Shown piece by piece: positions 33,261 to 46,611 of a stretch of DNA of 64,000 bases (position 1 is its first letter; every line of letters starts with the position of its first letter). The position numbers were made by a program, and so were the translations under genes. Origin of the DNA: Pseudoscleropodium purum (lineage: Eukaryota > Streptophyta > Bryopsida > Hypnales > Brachytheciaceae). The notes under the pieces are model-generated. The model ran no database searches and had not been told where the DNA came from. It saw only the letters and a program-made list of their open reading frames with translations. Location: the NCBI GenBank assembly GCA_963969395.1, contig OZ017797.1, forward strand, positions 11,842,001 to 11,906,000, given 5' to 3'.

Positions 33261-36200
33261 GTTGATTAACTAATTTCAAGACATTGAAACATACATTGAA
33301 AGTGTAGTTGGTTTGCTTGAAATTGAAACATAGGCAAGTTGAAATGGTTCTTTGAAGTGCAAACGTAAAGCAAAAATCACATTGGATGGCAATCAAATAT
33401 ATGTTGTTTGAGGATTTGGAGGTAATGGTTTTAGTACAGTCTTGTAGGATTGTGCTTGGTCAGGAGTGCATTTAGGAATTTTATTAGCGTTGATAATTTG
33501 GAATCAATTGTGAAAATGAACTCCCAACTATCCACTTTAATTAGTTGTACCAAGCATGGGATTTCAAAAACTATAATAAAATTCCAGATCCCAAATGTCT
33601 TCCAAGCGGTTGTTATATTGTATTTATAAGTCATGATTTTAATCACATATTATGCAATTTAATGTTAGTGATGTAAGTAATGTGGTCTCTCTATCCCATA
33701 ATATTAGTCCATTTTTGTAATAATGAAAGTATTAAGGATTTGGCGATGATTTTTTTAGTGAATAATACACTGAAATGATTCTATAGTGAATTTTTGCAAT
33801 GTGTCTTCTCCAAAGCAAAAAAAGTGAATGTGGCTATGAATTGCAATCAAGGAAAGATCAAAAAAGAAGGAGGTTGCAATAGATACACAATCCCATTTAT
33901 AAATAAGGATAGACTCTTTGTAGAGAAGGAAGACTTTGTGTACAACTACCTTGTCCTCTTAGTTTGTTTAGATTAACAGCACAAGAATAGTTTAGGATTC
34001 AGTAAAAAGTTCAATGTCTTTTGGTCTTTCACCTAGTCAACTTCAAATTGCTATTGAAAATTCAATTTTTTTCCAATATGTATTGTGGATAATAATATAG
34101 ACTTCTTATGCTTTGTTTCACTAGTTAAAGTCATATACAAAATATATCATCTTCAATCCTAAAATCATGTTTGAAATACATTGCTAAACGTAGTGAATGG
34201 GACAAGTAATTTGAAACAAATGAAAAAAAAAAGGGACTAGTATTGTGGGACAAAGGGAATAAATCCTTTTTCTTTGATGATTCTAATCATGTAGCCTTTG
34301 CATAGACGATTCCAAATAAGCTTATATATTATTTGAAAACAAAGTATAAACTCTTTCATGAAGAAAAACTCTTTAGAAGATCAAATTATAAGATTTTAAT
34401 GAACATCTAAATTTCATAGTTAACCTCTTGAGTTGGCTTTTCAATTTAGTCTCAAAAAAATTGAGGCTTAAGCCCTAAACATTCAAATCCTTCTTCAAAA
34501 TTGACAATTTGGGAAAAATTGTTATAAAGTAATATTTGAAAGAATATTTTGGAATTGATATATAAATAAAAGCTGTAGATTCTGAGTCAAAGAATCCATT
34601 TGTACAGTTAGATTCAATAGTGGTATCACCAATATTTTTTTTAATAAATTTTGAAGGTGAAATTTCAAAAATCCTTTAAAACTTAATTTCAAGCAAAATA
34701 TTATTATTTTTGAGTAAAACTTGTTGGAATGGATTTGAAATGAGGTACCCTTAACATGGTGATTTTTGAAAATTTTGTGTTCTTTAAATCTATGACCACT
34801 TTCTTGCAAATCCAGTGTTAAACTAATAGTCAATGCAAATTTTGGCTTGATATACTCTTACATTTGTAATTTTAGAAAAATATGAATTCTAATAACACCA
34901 AATTGGATAGAACAACAACTTGATAAAATATCTCCACAAATTAGGTGACTTTCATCCAAGCAATAATGAGAAAAAAAACTAATTGTCAATTTGTTTGTTG
35001 TCCAAAAATTGGACATTGGAGGGCTTCAAGGTTAAGGATTAATACTATAAGCTTACAATAAACTTAGTCTATCTTTGAATCTCTTACAAAAAGAAATTCA
35101 TACATATCAAACAATGTGAAGATTTTTTTCCCATAGAGCCAAAGATTTTGAGGAGTTGTGATTCTAGGAAAAAAATATATTGAAATTCTGGTCTTTTAGA
35201 ATTAAATTGGTGAGTTACACACAAAAATATTTCCATTCAAACGAAATAAACCCAACATTTTCATACATTCATGTTTACAAAATTGGTATTTTCTTGCTTT
35301 TAGTTCTACGCAAAAACATATTTAATTCCTTGAGGATCAAACTTTCAAATTTTTAATAATGAAGGAACGCAAATATGTTTCAAGCACACAAAAGATTTGA
35401 TATTTCCATCCATCTAGTAAATGTTTGTAGATTCTTTCCTTAGTTCTAGACTTTGTTGTGTAATTATTTTATAGTTCAAAGTGCATAAGTACATTTTGAG
35501 TTGTTTTTAATTCAAAGAGTGAACCTTCAAAACTTGTTGGAACCTTCAAAACTATGTTAAATCATTTGTTGGAACTGGACTAGTTGTACCCCCTTTTTTT
35601 GCTCTCTAATTCACCATTATTTTGTAAAAAAAAAAAGCCATTGGAATAAATATGTAGAATATAATCTTTTAAAATCACCTTGATAGGAACACATAGCATT
35701 TAAGTTACAGAATAAATTCTTCTTAAAATTACAAATGGTTGAGAATTTTAAACAAATGGTTTAGAATAATGTTGACAAATATTGGTTAGTGTACAATATT
35801 TTCACTTTGTACATTATATATATTCCAAAAACACAGTCACAAATTGACTATTTTACAATTTTGAAACTTTGGCACTTTACTCTAAATTATGGGCTTTGTC
35901 AAATAATCAAATGGCTATTCTTTAGGGATTCTATGTTTAGATATTGGCTTCTCTTTGTAACCAAAATATGGTCATTTTTTAAATTAGGGAACCTACCAAA
36001 CAGAGTCCTTTTATTGCTCATCACATTGAAAAAAATATGGTGAATTTCATTAAAATGGTAGTATTCTGTTAATTTGGCACTTTCAATAGTTCACATCGTA
36101 CACTTTGAACCATTTTATCTGTACTAGAATCTATACAAGTACTTGATTTTTGAAATCTACATGCCTCCTAGATACCTGAAATCTACACCATTCCTAAATT

Positions 36201-37190
36201 TTTCAAATTGCTTAGTCTAATATCTATGTTAGTCATAGATTTTTGAAATCTAAAAGTGACCTAGATGTTAGTAATGTATACTTATCCTAGATGTGATGGT
36301 GTGAAAATGGCATATGGAATATTGCTATTTTAATGAAATTCGCCATAAATGCATGAAATGCATTTAGAAATCATACTTGCTTTTATAATGTAGGGCTAAA
36401 AAATCACTCACGTATACTCAAAGGAAAATAAAACTTCTTTTTCAACTCAAAATTTAAATTATTTTCTAATATTTTTATTTCATTCAAATATTAAATTTTT
36501 TCAAATACCTCTTATAACACTTTTTATCTGTATTTAGATTTTTGAACAATTAGATGATCATGCTAAAAAGAATTTGATAATGTAAGGGCCAAAAGTAAGA
36601 AAATGAAGTCTTATATTTTTTTTCCTATTTATTTGTAATTTAATTCACATTCAACTTCTTGACAAAGGCTATAATGAAATAGTTTTGAAAGAAGGTTATC
36701 AAATCCCTAAATCTTTGCAATGCAACTCTTTTCCAAATTTTCATTAAAAAAAAATAGCTTAAACATACATTAAAGTTTCTAGATGTCAATTTATAGATTC
36801 TTAATTTCATAAAATTCATTACAAAACTTGTTTCAAAATTATTGTTTAAGTAAATGATTTTCTTTGCACACGTTGTACACTAAAATCAATGTTAGCTTGA
36901 AAGCCCATTTGAGTATCAATAATATGAAAACACTCTATAGAATAATTGAACCACTCTTGCTTGTTAAGCAATAAAAGGTGTAAAGACTACTTTCATGGGG
37001 TTTTAATGCCACCACCCAACATGTGCTTTGCATGCTTGTAAATGTTTACACCCCTAATGTGAATTCACAAGTTAACTCCACCTATCATTTTCTAAATATT
37101 AAGCATTTGCATATAGGTTGGGTTGTCAACTGTTACATTATCTAAGTTTCTACCAGATCTTGTTGGAAGTCAAAAGGAAATTTTAGATTC
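33261..37190. other. AT-rich DNA, no gene seen
   Basis: About 3.9 kb with only short, unsupported frames. No RNA gene, no recognisable transposon end and no family-gene fragment noticed. Confidence 0.45.
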
Positions 37191-37859
37191 TCGTTGCATA
37201 ATTATGTTGTTATTGTTGCACATCCATCAACAAAACAGGTAAATTCCAATGGTAATTGTTGGAAGGCAGCTTCAATCCAGAGTGCTTCCATTCTGTGTAA
37301 AACCGATTTCAATTGTGATAATGAATTCAACATCCTACAAACTGAAGTGGCAACTTCAATGATTTGTCCCCCACAACTTTAACGATTTGTCTCCGTAGTA
37401 TATGGCCCTGTGAATTACAGTATGCATGTTTCAAGTGTAATGTGACACTTCCAATTAAACACTTGCAACTGCTCAATGACCCACTGCAAAGCGAATGCAC
37501 GAAGCTACATTGCAAGGCTACAATAATGGGTGGCTGGAGAGGAAATGCAAATGGAGCAAACTGCGGGATTATAACGCACATGCGGCCTGTTTCTTGCTCC
37601 TCAATGTTCGGGATGGGAGGCCACCTAAACGGAACATTGCTCGGCGACATTTTGGTAAATTTGTATTCACTACTACGGTCAGGAGATAATCGCTGAAGTT
37701 TTTTGAATGGCATACTATTCTAGCTCCTTGAAGCCATGGTGCCCGTGTTTCTTCTCGAATTCTCCCGTTTCGTTGAAAACTCAACATTTAGCTAATGCAG
37801 AGTATTTGTTGTGCCTCTTGCTTTCTATGAACAGGCGGCACCTACTGTCCTACCTCGTA
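37191..37859. other. Moderately GC-rich block, no supported gene
   Basis: Overlapping frames occur on both strands (37327-37713 minus, 37364-37696 plus), but no domain, splice pattern or repeat copy supports any of them. The composition resembles that of the family units that follow, so it may be an eroded outer part of the unit. Confidence 0.35.
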
Positions 37860-39970
37860 TTGCTGAGTAATGAGTCCCGATTCCTGTTGACTTCGGACTA
37901 TCTGATACTACCGATCCCACCGACTGGAAGGTTATAATCATAAATCTAGCACGATTCTAGCATCCAAACACTCAAGTAGCTTTTCTGATCTAGTGAACAT
38001 AACGCGTTTTCCTGCCTCTAATATTAGTTTCTGCTAAATAGAATGTCCAACTGGAAACGCCGACATCGATGCAGATCAATCGTCACGAAGTTGCAAAGAA
38101 CGATTAAACGAAAATTTTGTTAAAATGGCGCAAAATGGATGCACTTGGATCCACATGCAACAGTTTTTAAGCTTGACCTCTGTTTCTAGTGGGAGTGGAG
38201 ATAGAATTTCCACTGAAAACTGGGGAGTTCCAGACACTTGGTCAACGTAAAGAACGAACATCATTTCAGTTCGGTCGAGCTTATCATTTTCAGCCTAAGC
38301 TCCGTCACTCGAGTCTTGTTGTCATACGCACAGAGTGCGAGTACCTCCCACAATACAGTCCTACTGACTGGGCTGATGATGGACATGCTTGCAACGTCGA
38401 ATTTCGAGCTCCTCAAGGTTAGATAATGCTGCGGCTTCGTGATGGCAATCTTCTGCTAGTTTTTGGCAAAGCACGGGTCCGGAGGGTTGGATCTGGAGCC
38501 TCAGGGGAGGATTACGTAGGCCAACCTCCAAGTAAACCTCATTGGGCACAAGGAAATCTAGATCTCCTTGTCGTAACGGAGTCCGTCCATCCGTCCCTGT
38601 TTCTATGTTTGTGTTTTCCAACACTCTGTTTGCAACATCTGTTGCTGAGTGTCGGTAGCTTGTTGCGTTTGTCTGTTCAATTTCTGTGCTCGCAAGAACT
38701 TCTATGTCTTCCCCTCCCCTGGTAAAAAACTTAGTCTGTGTTGTGCTTTAATTACTCTCTGGGATTGGTAAGACCCACTTTGTTGTGAATTGGGAAGGCC
38801 ATCAACTTCTTATGTCTCGGTCTTCACTAAGGTATGTGCACCTGATTGCGCGACACTTCATTTCTACTTGCGCCAACTATTTGTTGATTGGAAAAGGATT
38901 TATTTGGGGTCTCAAAATCATCCCAAGTGTTTAAGAGCAATCAATGGGAATTGAAAAGTTCTTTGAGGCAACCAATGGGAGTTGAAGCATTTTGTGCTTC
39001 AAAGCTAATCATTTAAAGGGAGTCTAGTGGCATGAACATGGCCTCCTACGGTTTCAACTTTGAAAATTCATACAATATTGTATGAGTGTCACAATATCAT
39101 GAAACAACTCAAGATTGGTTTCCTCTTCAGGAAGCTAGCATTCTTAAAATTGGAAAAAATTCATTAGTTCGACCACTAAGATATATGGGACGTAAATACT
39201 GATGATTTTAGGTGTATGTACCTTGGTAGGCAAGGCTTTGGGAATTGTGTAAGCTTATGCCACTAAAAACATCGCTACCATTTTTTCAGAAAAGAGGCAC
39301 ACAATACCAACTATAGAGTGTTCAATGAAGCCTATTTTGTAAATGCTTGGGAAATTGCCCCACCCAAGTTGTACATTGCCCTTCTAGTTGGTTCATCCAA
39401 GCCATGACAATCTGATATGGTTCTCAAATTTGGCAAGGCTCTCTCTCTATCATGGTAGAAAAACATAGAGGGCATGGAAACTCAAAGTCTACTCTAAAAT
39501 GTGTCTTTTTCTTCTCTAGCTTGTTTTGTTAAAATACACTAGAATCTATGCTTTGGAGAGCAATTCGAGGGTCCTAGACACGTTTTGTGGTTGGAGATCA
39601 TTTGTAGAATCCATGGCATTGGAGATCATTGATTAAACCTTAGTGGAGGCAACCACTCGTTGCAAGCCCAAATAGAGCTATTGTAGTCACCGATTTAGAG
39701 AAATTGAATTGCTTGAATACCAAAGCTATTTGGTCTATAAGCCTTGTTTAATTCATGAAAGTCCTCAAGTGTGTTGTGACAATTTTGACCACATTTCATA
39801 TGCTTATGGGCAAATCGAATTAACATTATAGTATCAATGGTTCCTTTAGAGGATTTTTGTGCATGGTATAGTTTACCATTACAGTTAGAGGTGGGTTAAA
39901 ATGTGATCACAATGCTCTCATTATGAAATTTATAAATGTTTTAGACCATCATAATTAGAATGGAAGCATT
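37860..39970 (+). pseudogene. Gene-less remnant of a family unit
   Basis: 37860-38130 matches the upstream module of copy 4 (49160-49390): cgattcctgttgacttcgg, ataaatctagcacgattc and gaatgtccaactgg occur in the same order. At about 38130-38150 the sequence jumps to ggatccacatgcaac, which in copy 4 is 3' flank (about 51450). Repeat X (38175-38760) and the distal 3' module (39000-39970) follow. The whole coding region is missing. This is what a deletion inside an ancestral unit would leave. Confidence 0.65.
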
Positions 39971-40924
39971 TAAATCCAGATGCAACAATCTCTAATTAGA
40001 ACAAAGGTTACAACCTATATCTTAGAAGAGGTCGAGGTAGGCACAATCTATTTATATAATAAAATTTATTTATAAAAACTTTAGATGCATAATAAGCTAC
40101 TCTAAGTGTTTCTAATTATAAAATAAAAGCTCTAATGTAAAAGTGCCTTTAAAGACAAATTCAATGATGTAACATTTAATAAATGTTGAAATGTATTATA
40201 TAAGTTACAATGAATAACAATAAAATAATATTAAGTCAAATAAAAAAATATAAATATATTCATCTTAAGGCTACGTTATAATTTTATAATAATTAAAATT
40301 TAATATTTGGATGGTTAAAGATGTTATAGTATTTTATGTGAGATGACAGACTTAGGATTATGTAATTATTTGCGTGAAGAGTTGCAACTAATCTTTCTTT
40401 TAAATATAATATCTTATTTAATATAATTTGAATTATTATATTATATTAGCCTAATATTTCTTTAAAAAATTATTAATAATAAAAATTCACCCATTATAAT
40501 TACACAATTAACTTGAAAATGGATTTATGATTCAAGCACCCCTACAAATTATAGTAGAGTTGCTTACCTAAAATGGAGAGTCATAGGTGGAGATAAACTT
40601 TATACCAAGGATTGGAAAATTGAAGACATTTTGTCAGTGTAAAAGGTAGGACATTAAATCCTATATTCAAAGTGGGTCCAACAAGGTAATTTTGGGATTT
40701 ATCCAAGGGTAAAAGTTTTAAAAAGTCTCCTATTTTGAGCCACATTTAGAGTATGTTCTAAACCTCTCCTGGCTAATTCGGGGTCTTTAATTGCAAATAT
40801 GAATTCAAAATTTGCAAGAATAAAAAAATTATGTGAAAAAAAAAATTGCTTTTTCTTCTAGGGTAAATAAAGTTTGCTAGGCCCACTTCACATGCAGGAT
40901 TTAATGTCTCGCAATGTAAAAAAC

Positions 40925-41385
40925 TAAGGTAGAACACCCTATAGTGAGTGAAAGACCCATGACAAATGCCTAGGGAATGACCCTATGACGGTTTGCTTTC
41001 AATAAATGAAATTTGGGCTACAATCAATGTCTTTGGTGACAATAATGGGGTGATTAGTGACCTCATTTGGAACTTCTAGTTTTAAGTGTAAATTCATTGT
41101 AGGAAGTGACATTTTTAGACTTTCTACATTAGGAAAATATTGTGATTACTTTAGGTGTTTGGATGATTGTTATGGATACACTTCTTATTGGTTTTGAGGT
41201 AGTGTAGAGATTCTTTTGGAGAATTCATTTGAAAAATTTATAAGAAATTAATGCTTTTGGAAAAAAAAAACAGCATTGATAATTTCAATTACTCTCTCCA
41301 TTTCTCATACTTGTCTTTTATGTTGGAAAAAAATTAAAAAATTTCAATAATGACATGAGGGCAAACTCATGGTTAGAGATCCAAA
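40925..41385 (+). mobile_element. MITE-B copy, right end lost
   Basis: Begins actaaggtagaacaccctat followed by gacccatgacaaatgcctag, matching the left part of the intact MITE-B at 46063. The interior is collinear (gaaatttgggctac, aaatattgtgattactttag). The right terminus is not recognisable. Confidence 0.5.
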
Positions 41386-41465
41386 GTATGAGTAAGATAG
41401 ACATATCTATAAGTAACAAGAGTTGTTTAGTGACATCAAAGAAATGGTCTAAATCCAACTACAAC

Positions 41466-42395
41466 TAGCCCTAGAGGTTGTCGACTATGTTTTTGTCCAC
41501 AACACACCAAAATTGCCATTTTAATACAAATACCTAATTTTAAGATAAAAATTGGACATATATAACGTTAAGATCTTGTAATACGCTAGTTTGAGAATAG
41601 GTAGAAAAAATTTCAGAAATTTCTACCATGTAGATTGCAAGATATTAGTGTTTGAATTCATAAAAATCCTTTTGGGGGCCCTACAAAAAAGTAGTTAGTT
41701 GCACTTCACAAGGTCACATTTATATGGAAAATGTTCAAAATGGTAGTACTTCTTTTAGATTAATTCTTTAAGGGAAGTTGGTTAGTTACATGCTTAAAAA
41801 AAATGAGATCATTCGGAATTGTACCAATATATATGGAAAAAATAGTAAATAGGAAGAAATAGACAATGATTGATTCAAAATACTAAATTGTTAAGAATTT
41901 AATTATGGAATCGAAAAATGCCAATCCCAATGGTTGTATTGTTGTAATAAACAATCTACATCCTATGATTTTTTTTTTAAATATGGAAAACTAAGTTGAA
42001 TAAAGGACTTCAAAGTTTATTTTAGAATATGGAATTCATAACCACTTTCAAACTCAAACTCCTTATAACTTTCATCTCATTAATCAAAATGGAATGATTC
42101 AAAGCTTTCTATGTATATATAAATTTAGAAAACCAATTTCAATTTTTTGTTTCTAAAAAAAGTGATATTTTTATGTGCCCGGCTTGCTCAATCTAGAAAA
42201 AACAAAACTACATGTCATACAATAACTTTTTCACCATGTAGTCAAAAGTTATGAAATTTGTCAGGACTTTGAGCTACTCTTTGTCCCCACATTGTGTCAA
42301 AATTTCAAACTAAAAAAATAAAAAATTTGTTTGTAGTGAGTTGCCTAAAATCGCTATATTGCCAAAAATGTAGTTTGATGTTATAGGACATGTGA
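41466..42395 (-). repeat. Left arm of a large inverted repeat
   Basis: Nearly the whole stretch is the reverse complement of 43112-44017, in order, with moderate divergence: aatgccaatcccaatggttg, ggacttcaaagtttatttta, caaaatggaatgattcaaag. The outer end gccctagaggttgt corresponds to the CCCTTAAAA terminus of the right arm, so this arm is itself a decayed TTAA-type element in the opposite orientation. Confidence 0.7.
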
Positions 42396-43107
42396 GATTA
42401 CAAAAAGTTGACACGGTCATGAGGGTGGGTTTTGCATTGGCCAATCTTTTGCATGTGATACAAGCTTATGGTCTATTGCTTTTGGGTGTTCCCATGACCA
42501 CTTATGTATTAGTCTACGGTCCACGGTAGGTATATCTAGGTAGTTTTTTCCACAAATTTGTATGTCATACAAGCTTGGAAAAATACATAACCAATATTGT
42601 TGGTTTTGTAAACTATTTCTGAACAAGAGTACATCATTTTATTCTATAGTTACCTTCTAGATCTACAGATCTTGAACAAGTGTTACTTCCTTGTATGATT
42701 ACCTTATCTCCTTTGGAATGAGCACCTATTCCCAACTTCAATAAGGTAGAGACACCAATAACCAACCACGCCTAGTACCCAATCTGGAAGGTGTATTATT
42801 TCCAACCTTAGCTAGACCTCAAGCTTCATAGTGTTTTTTTGTTTTTTTTTGTTAAGGATTAGGACTAACTATAAGGTTATGACTCATTACCTAAAGTCGC
42901 GAGCAAGAAAGTATTGTCTAGAATGATCAAAATTGGAAGACTTTAGACATTGCTTATGGATCAAGAGTTCTTTTGCCTCCCAAAATGCACTGTAATTTCA
43001 AATTTCTGATAGAAATCTAAAAATTTAGCAATCTCTATATTTCCTATCTTCCTACATGGGAAAAATATCTACCAACTTCTACAACACAAAATCTACTTCC
43101 AAATTGC
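42396..43107. other. Spacer of the inverted repeat, no gene seen
   Basis: About 710 bp between the arms. The 69-codon minus-strand frame at 42417-42626 has no recognisable feature. Confidence 0.45.
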
Positions 43108-43111
43108 TTAA

Positions 43112-44017
43112 CCCCTAAAGGACCAAATTGCGTTTCTTGACAACATAGCAAATCTGGATAGCTCACTATGGATGAAATTTTCACACAACATATGTGCAAA
43201 GAGTAGCTTCAAGGTCGAACAAATTTTTAAAATGTTTGACTACATGGTTAAGAATTTATTGTGTGATATGTCATTTTCAATGCTCGGAGGGCAATCCCAA
43301 AAATTTCCCAAAAAATCACTTTCTTCAAAAATAAAAATTTGAAGTTAGTATTTGAGATTCATATAAATGTGGAAAGCTTTGAATCATTCCATTTTAATTT
43401 ATGAGATGAAAGTTATGAGATGCTTTAGTTTGTGGGTAGCTATGGATTCCCTACTCTAAAATAAACTTTGAAGTCCTTTATTTAACTCAATTTTTAATAT
43501 TTTTTGAAAAAAATATAAAGATATGATGTAGATTGTTAATTACTACATTGCAACCTTAGGGATTGGTCTTTTTCAATTCCATAATTAAATTCTTAACAAT
43601 TTGGTGTTTTGAATCATTCTTTATTTCTTTCTACTTACTATTTTTTTCCTATATATTGTACAATATCAAATGATCTAAATTTTTTTAAGAATGTAGCCAA
43701 CTTGACTTGAAGGATGAATCCAAAGAAGCACCACCATTTTGGACATTTTTTCATGAACATATGACATTGTGAAGTGCAGCTGCCTACTTTTTGGCAAGGC
43801 CAAAATAATGATTTTTGTCACTTCAAAAGCTAATATCTTACAATCTATAAAGTGAAAATTTCTGAAAAAATTTCCCCATCTTTTGAAATCAGATTACTAC
43901 ATGATCCTACAATTACATGTGTCCAAAAAAGTATTTTTTGTGAAATTTGATACTTGCACTAGAAATGGCAGTTTTAAAGCGATTTTGGTGAAAACAGAGT
44001 CCAAAACATTTTAAGGG
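43112..44017 (+). mobile_element. TTAA-type element, right arm of the inverted repeat
   Basis: A 906-bp element bounded by TTAA (43108-43111 and 44018-44021). The left terminus is CCCCTAAAGGACC and the right terminus, reverse complemented, CCCTTAAAATG. The interior recurs inverted at 41466-42395 and in pieces at 14880-15345 and 16380-16530, so it is a multi-copy family. No transposase is encoded. Confidence 0.65.
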
Positions 44018-44104
44018 TTAAATGATCAATTATTGATGCCTCCACCTTAGTATTTAATTTGCACCTTCAAATTTATTTATTTATTTATTTTGAAAAAATT
44101 GAAA

Positions 44105-44300
44105 CGGAATGCCCTTTCATATTTTCATCCTTTCAACCCAGCCTTCTCTTTCAACCGTCTCTTGACAGAGGACAATAGCGCACATGTTTAACTACGGCAT
44201 TGAATTTCGAGCTCCTCCTGCTTTATCAGATCATTTTTTGTCTCATGGCAATCTTCTGCAAGTTGATTGCAAAGAACAATCATTAAGGGAGGCAACCCAT
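44105..44300 (+). repeat. Repeat X fragment
   Basis: cctttcaacccagccttctc, then gaggacaatagcgcacatg, atttcgagctcctcctg and catggcaatcttctgcaagt follow the order of repeat X copies at 690-860 and 38390-38460. Confidence 0.55.
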
Positions 44301-44789
44301 TCCTGACCACTTAAGTAGTTTCTCTCTGCTACTTGCAGGGCGGGTTTCTTCATAGGCTAAATTTTCACATGTGTAAAAATAGGCAACAGAAGGTATGCAT
44401 AATTTTCTGGATTTTTTTTCCACAACACAAAATCACTAAGAATTTTTTAGTGGAAGATGGGCTTTCTTGCATGCCATTGATATAGACCTTCTTCTTTCCA
44501 ACTAAGGGTTGGTTGCAAAATTCACCAAGGGTGTTTGCAATATTGATAGTCTTGTTAACCAATTATAATGAGCCACAATTGCATTGGGAAATGTGCCATA
44601 ATTAGTCATCACTTATGTGTTCTACACAAAAAGAAAATAGCTTACATTGCTAGAATGAGGTGTTGGTTAGGAATGGATTGCCTCCTACAACTTAACCCTA
44701 AAGTAAGCTTAACATGAGATTTTCTTACTGTCAAATGACTCTTAGAAGCAATGCAAATATGTTAATTATTCCCTCAACATCTAAGGGTT
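44301..44789. other. Spacer, no gene seen
   Basis: No recognised feature. The 65-codon minus-strand frame at 44365-44562 is unsupported. Confidence 0.4.
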
Positions 44790-45210
44790 CATGAATAGAT
44801 ACATCAACCTATAACATGTAGAATGATTGGTTTCTTTTGTTGATATTATTGAAAAAAAATTTAAAAATTCCATATAAAGTCATATGTGAAAAATGGAGAA
44901 AAAAAATGTATTTTTTTTCACAAAGTATGAATTTGTTAATAATTTTTTTGAAGCTTGTTGCCCAATTAGCCCAAAACAGTCTTTAGACAATCCCTAAACC
45001 ACCCCAAAGTATATGTATAATGGTCATCTCACCACCTATAGTAGTCACAATATTTTCTAACATGACCATGATATGAAGGAATAAAAAAGTTCCTTTCTTG
45101 TGACAAATTTATACTAAAAAAAGGGAAATTCCTTCTATAGTTACTAATAATTCCTTCACCATCGATCAAGACATTGATTGTGGCCACTAATCCTAATTAA
45201 TTAGCTCAAA
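44790..45210 (-). mobile_element. MITE-B copy, decayed
   Basis: aacctataacatgtagaatg at the left is a diverged form of the MITE-B end. The interior (aaaacagtctttagacaatc, ctaacatgaccatgatatga, gaaggaataaaaaagttc) is the reverse complement of 46063-46607 and matches 29338-29770. Confidence 0.55.
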
Positions 45211-45954
45211 TCTCTATTATTGCACATTTTTTGTCAAGAGTTGATATAAGCCACTATGCTGTGTCATTTTTGGGGTTTCTACATTGGACGTTTTGCTTGT
45301 CATAGTTTCATTTACCTTGCATCAAATTGTACAATGGAAAAGTGAGCTTGTGTATGTGTATCTTTGAAAAATTCAACCTCTCATTTTTGTATAAAAGGAA
45401 TCACTCTTATATATTATTTTAATATTATATCAACCTATTTTTTTTTCAAAAAATTACTAACAATAATAATTCACTCTTTATAATTATATAATTAGCTTGA
45501 AAATGAATTTATAATCCCAGGCCCCTGACAAACTATTGTGGAGTTACTTACCCAGGTCAGTGATTGTAGGTTGGAGAGAAGATTTCTTCTAAGGATTAGG
45601 AAATTCCAGACACTTCATCAATGTAAAGAACTAAAGTGAGGACACCCAAAATTGCACCCTACTTAAAACCACCACCATTTCTTTGTGTACATATCCCAAA
45701 TCAATATGTACATATGTTGAATAAATGATATAAGAACATCTACCACAAAGAACTTTGACCCCCCATAACTTATGCATATGGTATCCAAGTGTCATGTTCT
45801 TTAGTACACTAGAACTTCCTTTCGCTTGCTAATAGGAAAATATGAAAATTTGACTAGTCTAACAATAATAACTAGACACAATTAATAAAAGTGGCGATTT
45901 TGGGGTACCTGCCTTAACACCATATTTCATTTTATTAATTTAGTTACCTGTTCA
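45211..45954. other. Spacer with a short repeat X fragment
   Basis: 45570-45640 carries ttctaaggattaggaaattc followed by cagacacttcatcaatgtaa, a small piece of repeat X. Nothing else recognised. Confidence 0.4.
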
Positions 45955-46062
45955 TTTTATTAGTTTGCTGAGTGAGCCAACCTAATTGTTTGTTCTCTCT
46001 TTGTTTTCATGAAAGCACCGTCATTTTCCAAAGGAAAAAACACTCCGTTTCAATTCCGACTA
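45955..46062 (+). repeat. 5' module of gene unit 3, outer part
   Basis: Matches 40-150 of unit 1 (tgagtgagccaacctaattg, then gtttgttctctctttg). Interrupted at 46063 by MITE-B. Confidence 0.65.
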
Positions 46063-46607
46063 AGGTAAACCTGCCTATGACAGGCAAATCACCCATGACA
46101 GGCACCTAGGGAACTCCCCCATTACAGTCTTCCATCAACCCATGAGAAACTTTTTCTTAAAAATAGAATTAAGACTATATTAGGTTGATTTTTAGTTGTC
46201 ATCAAAGCCTTGGAATATGGTTATGGAGTTATTAATAACTGTGATAGAACATTGACACCTTTCTAGTGTAAACTATTAGTAAAAAGTTATTTTTTAATTT
46301 CTTTATGTCATATCCATGTTAGGAAATCTTGTAACCATGTTAAAGAATGTTATGATTGCTTTGGGTGGTAAGATGACCATCATGGAAACACTTTTCTACT
46401 GATTTGGGGTAGTCTACAGACTTTTTGGGGCAAACTGGACAGCAAACTTCGAAAATTCACAAAAAATTCATATTTTGTCGAAAAAATAAAATTCTAGTTG
46501 CTTCCTTCATTTCTCACATTTGTCTTTGTACAAAAAAAAATCAGATTTTTTTTGTCAATGGCAATAGGACAGATCAGCCATTCTGCCTGTCATAGGCAGG
46601 TTTACCT
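46063..46607 (+). mobile_element. MITE-B, intact copy (TA target duplication)
   Basis: A 545-bp element with perfect 24-bp terminal inverted repeats starting AGGTAAACCTGCCTATG, flanked by TA (46061-46062 and 46608-46609). It shares the AGGTA terminus and TA duplication with MITE-A but not the interior. It lies about 15 bp from the position where MITE-A copy 1 entered the equivalent place of unit 1, so the two units were hit independently. Other copies are at 29338, 40925, 44790 and 58545. Confidence 0.88.
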
Positions 46608-46611
46608 TACG

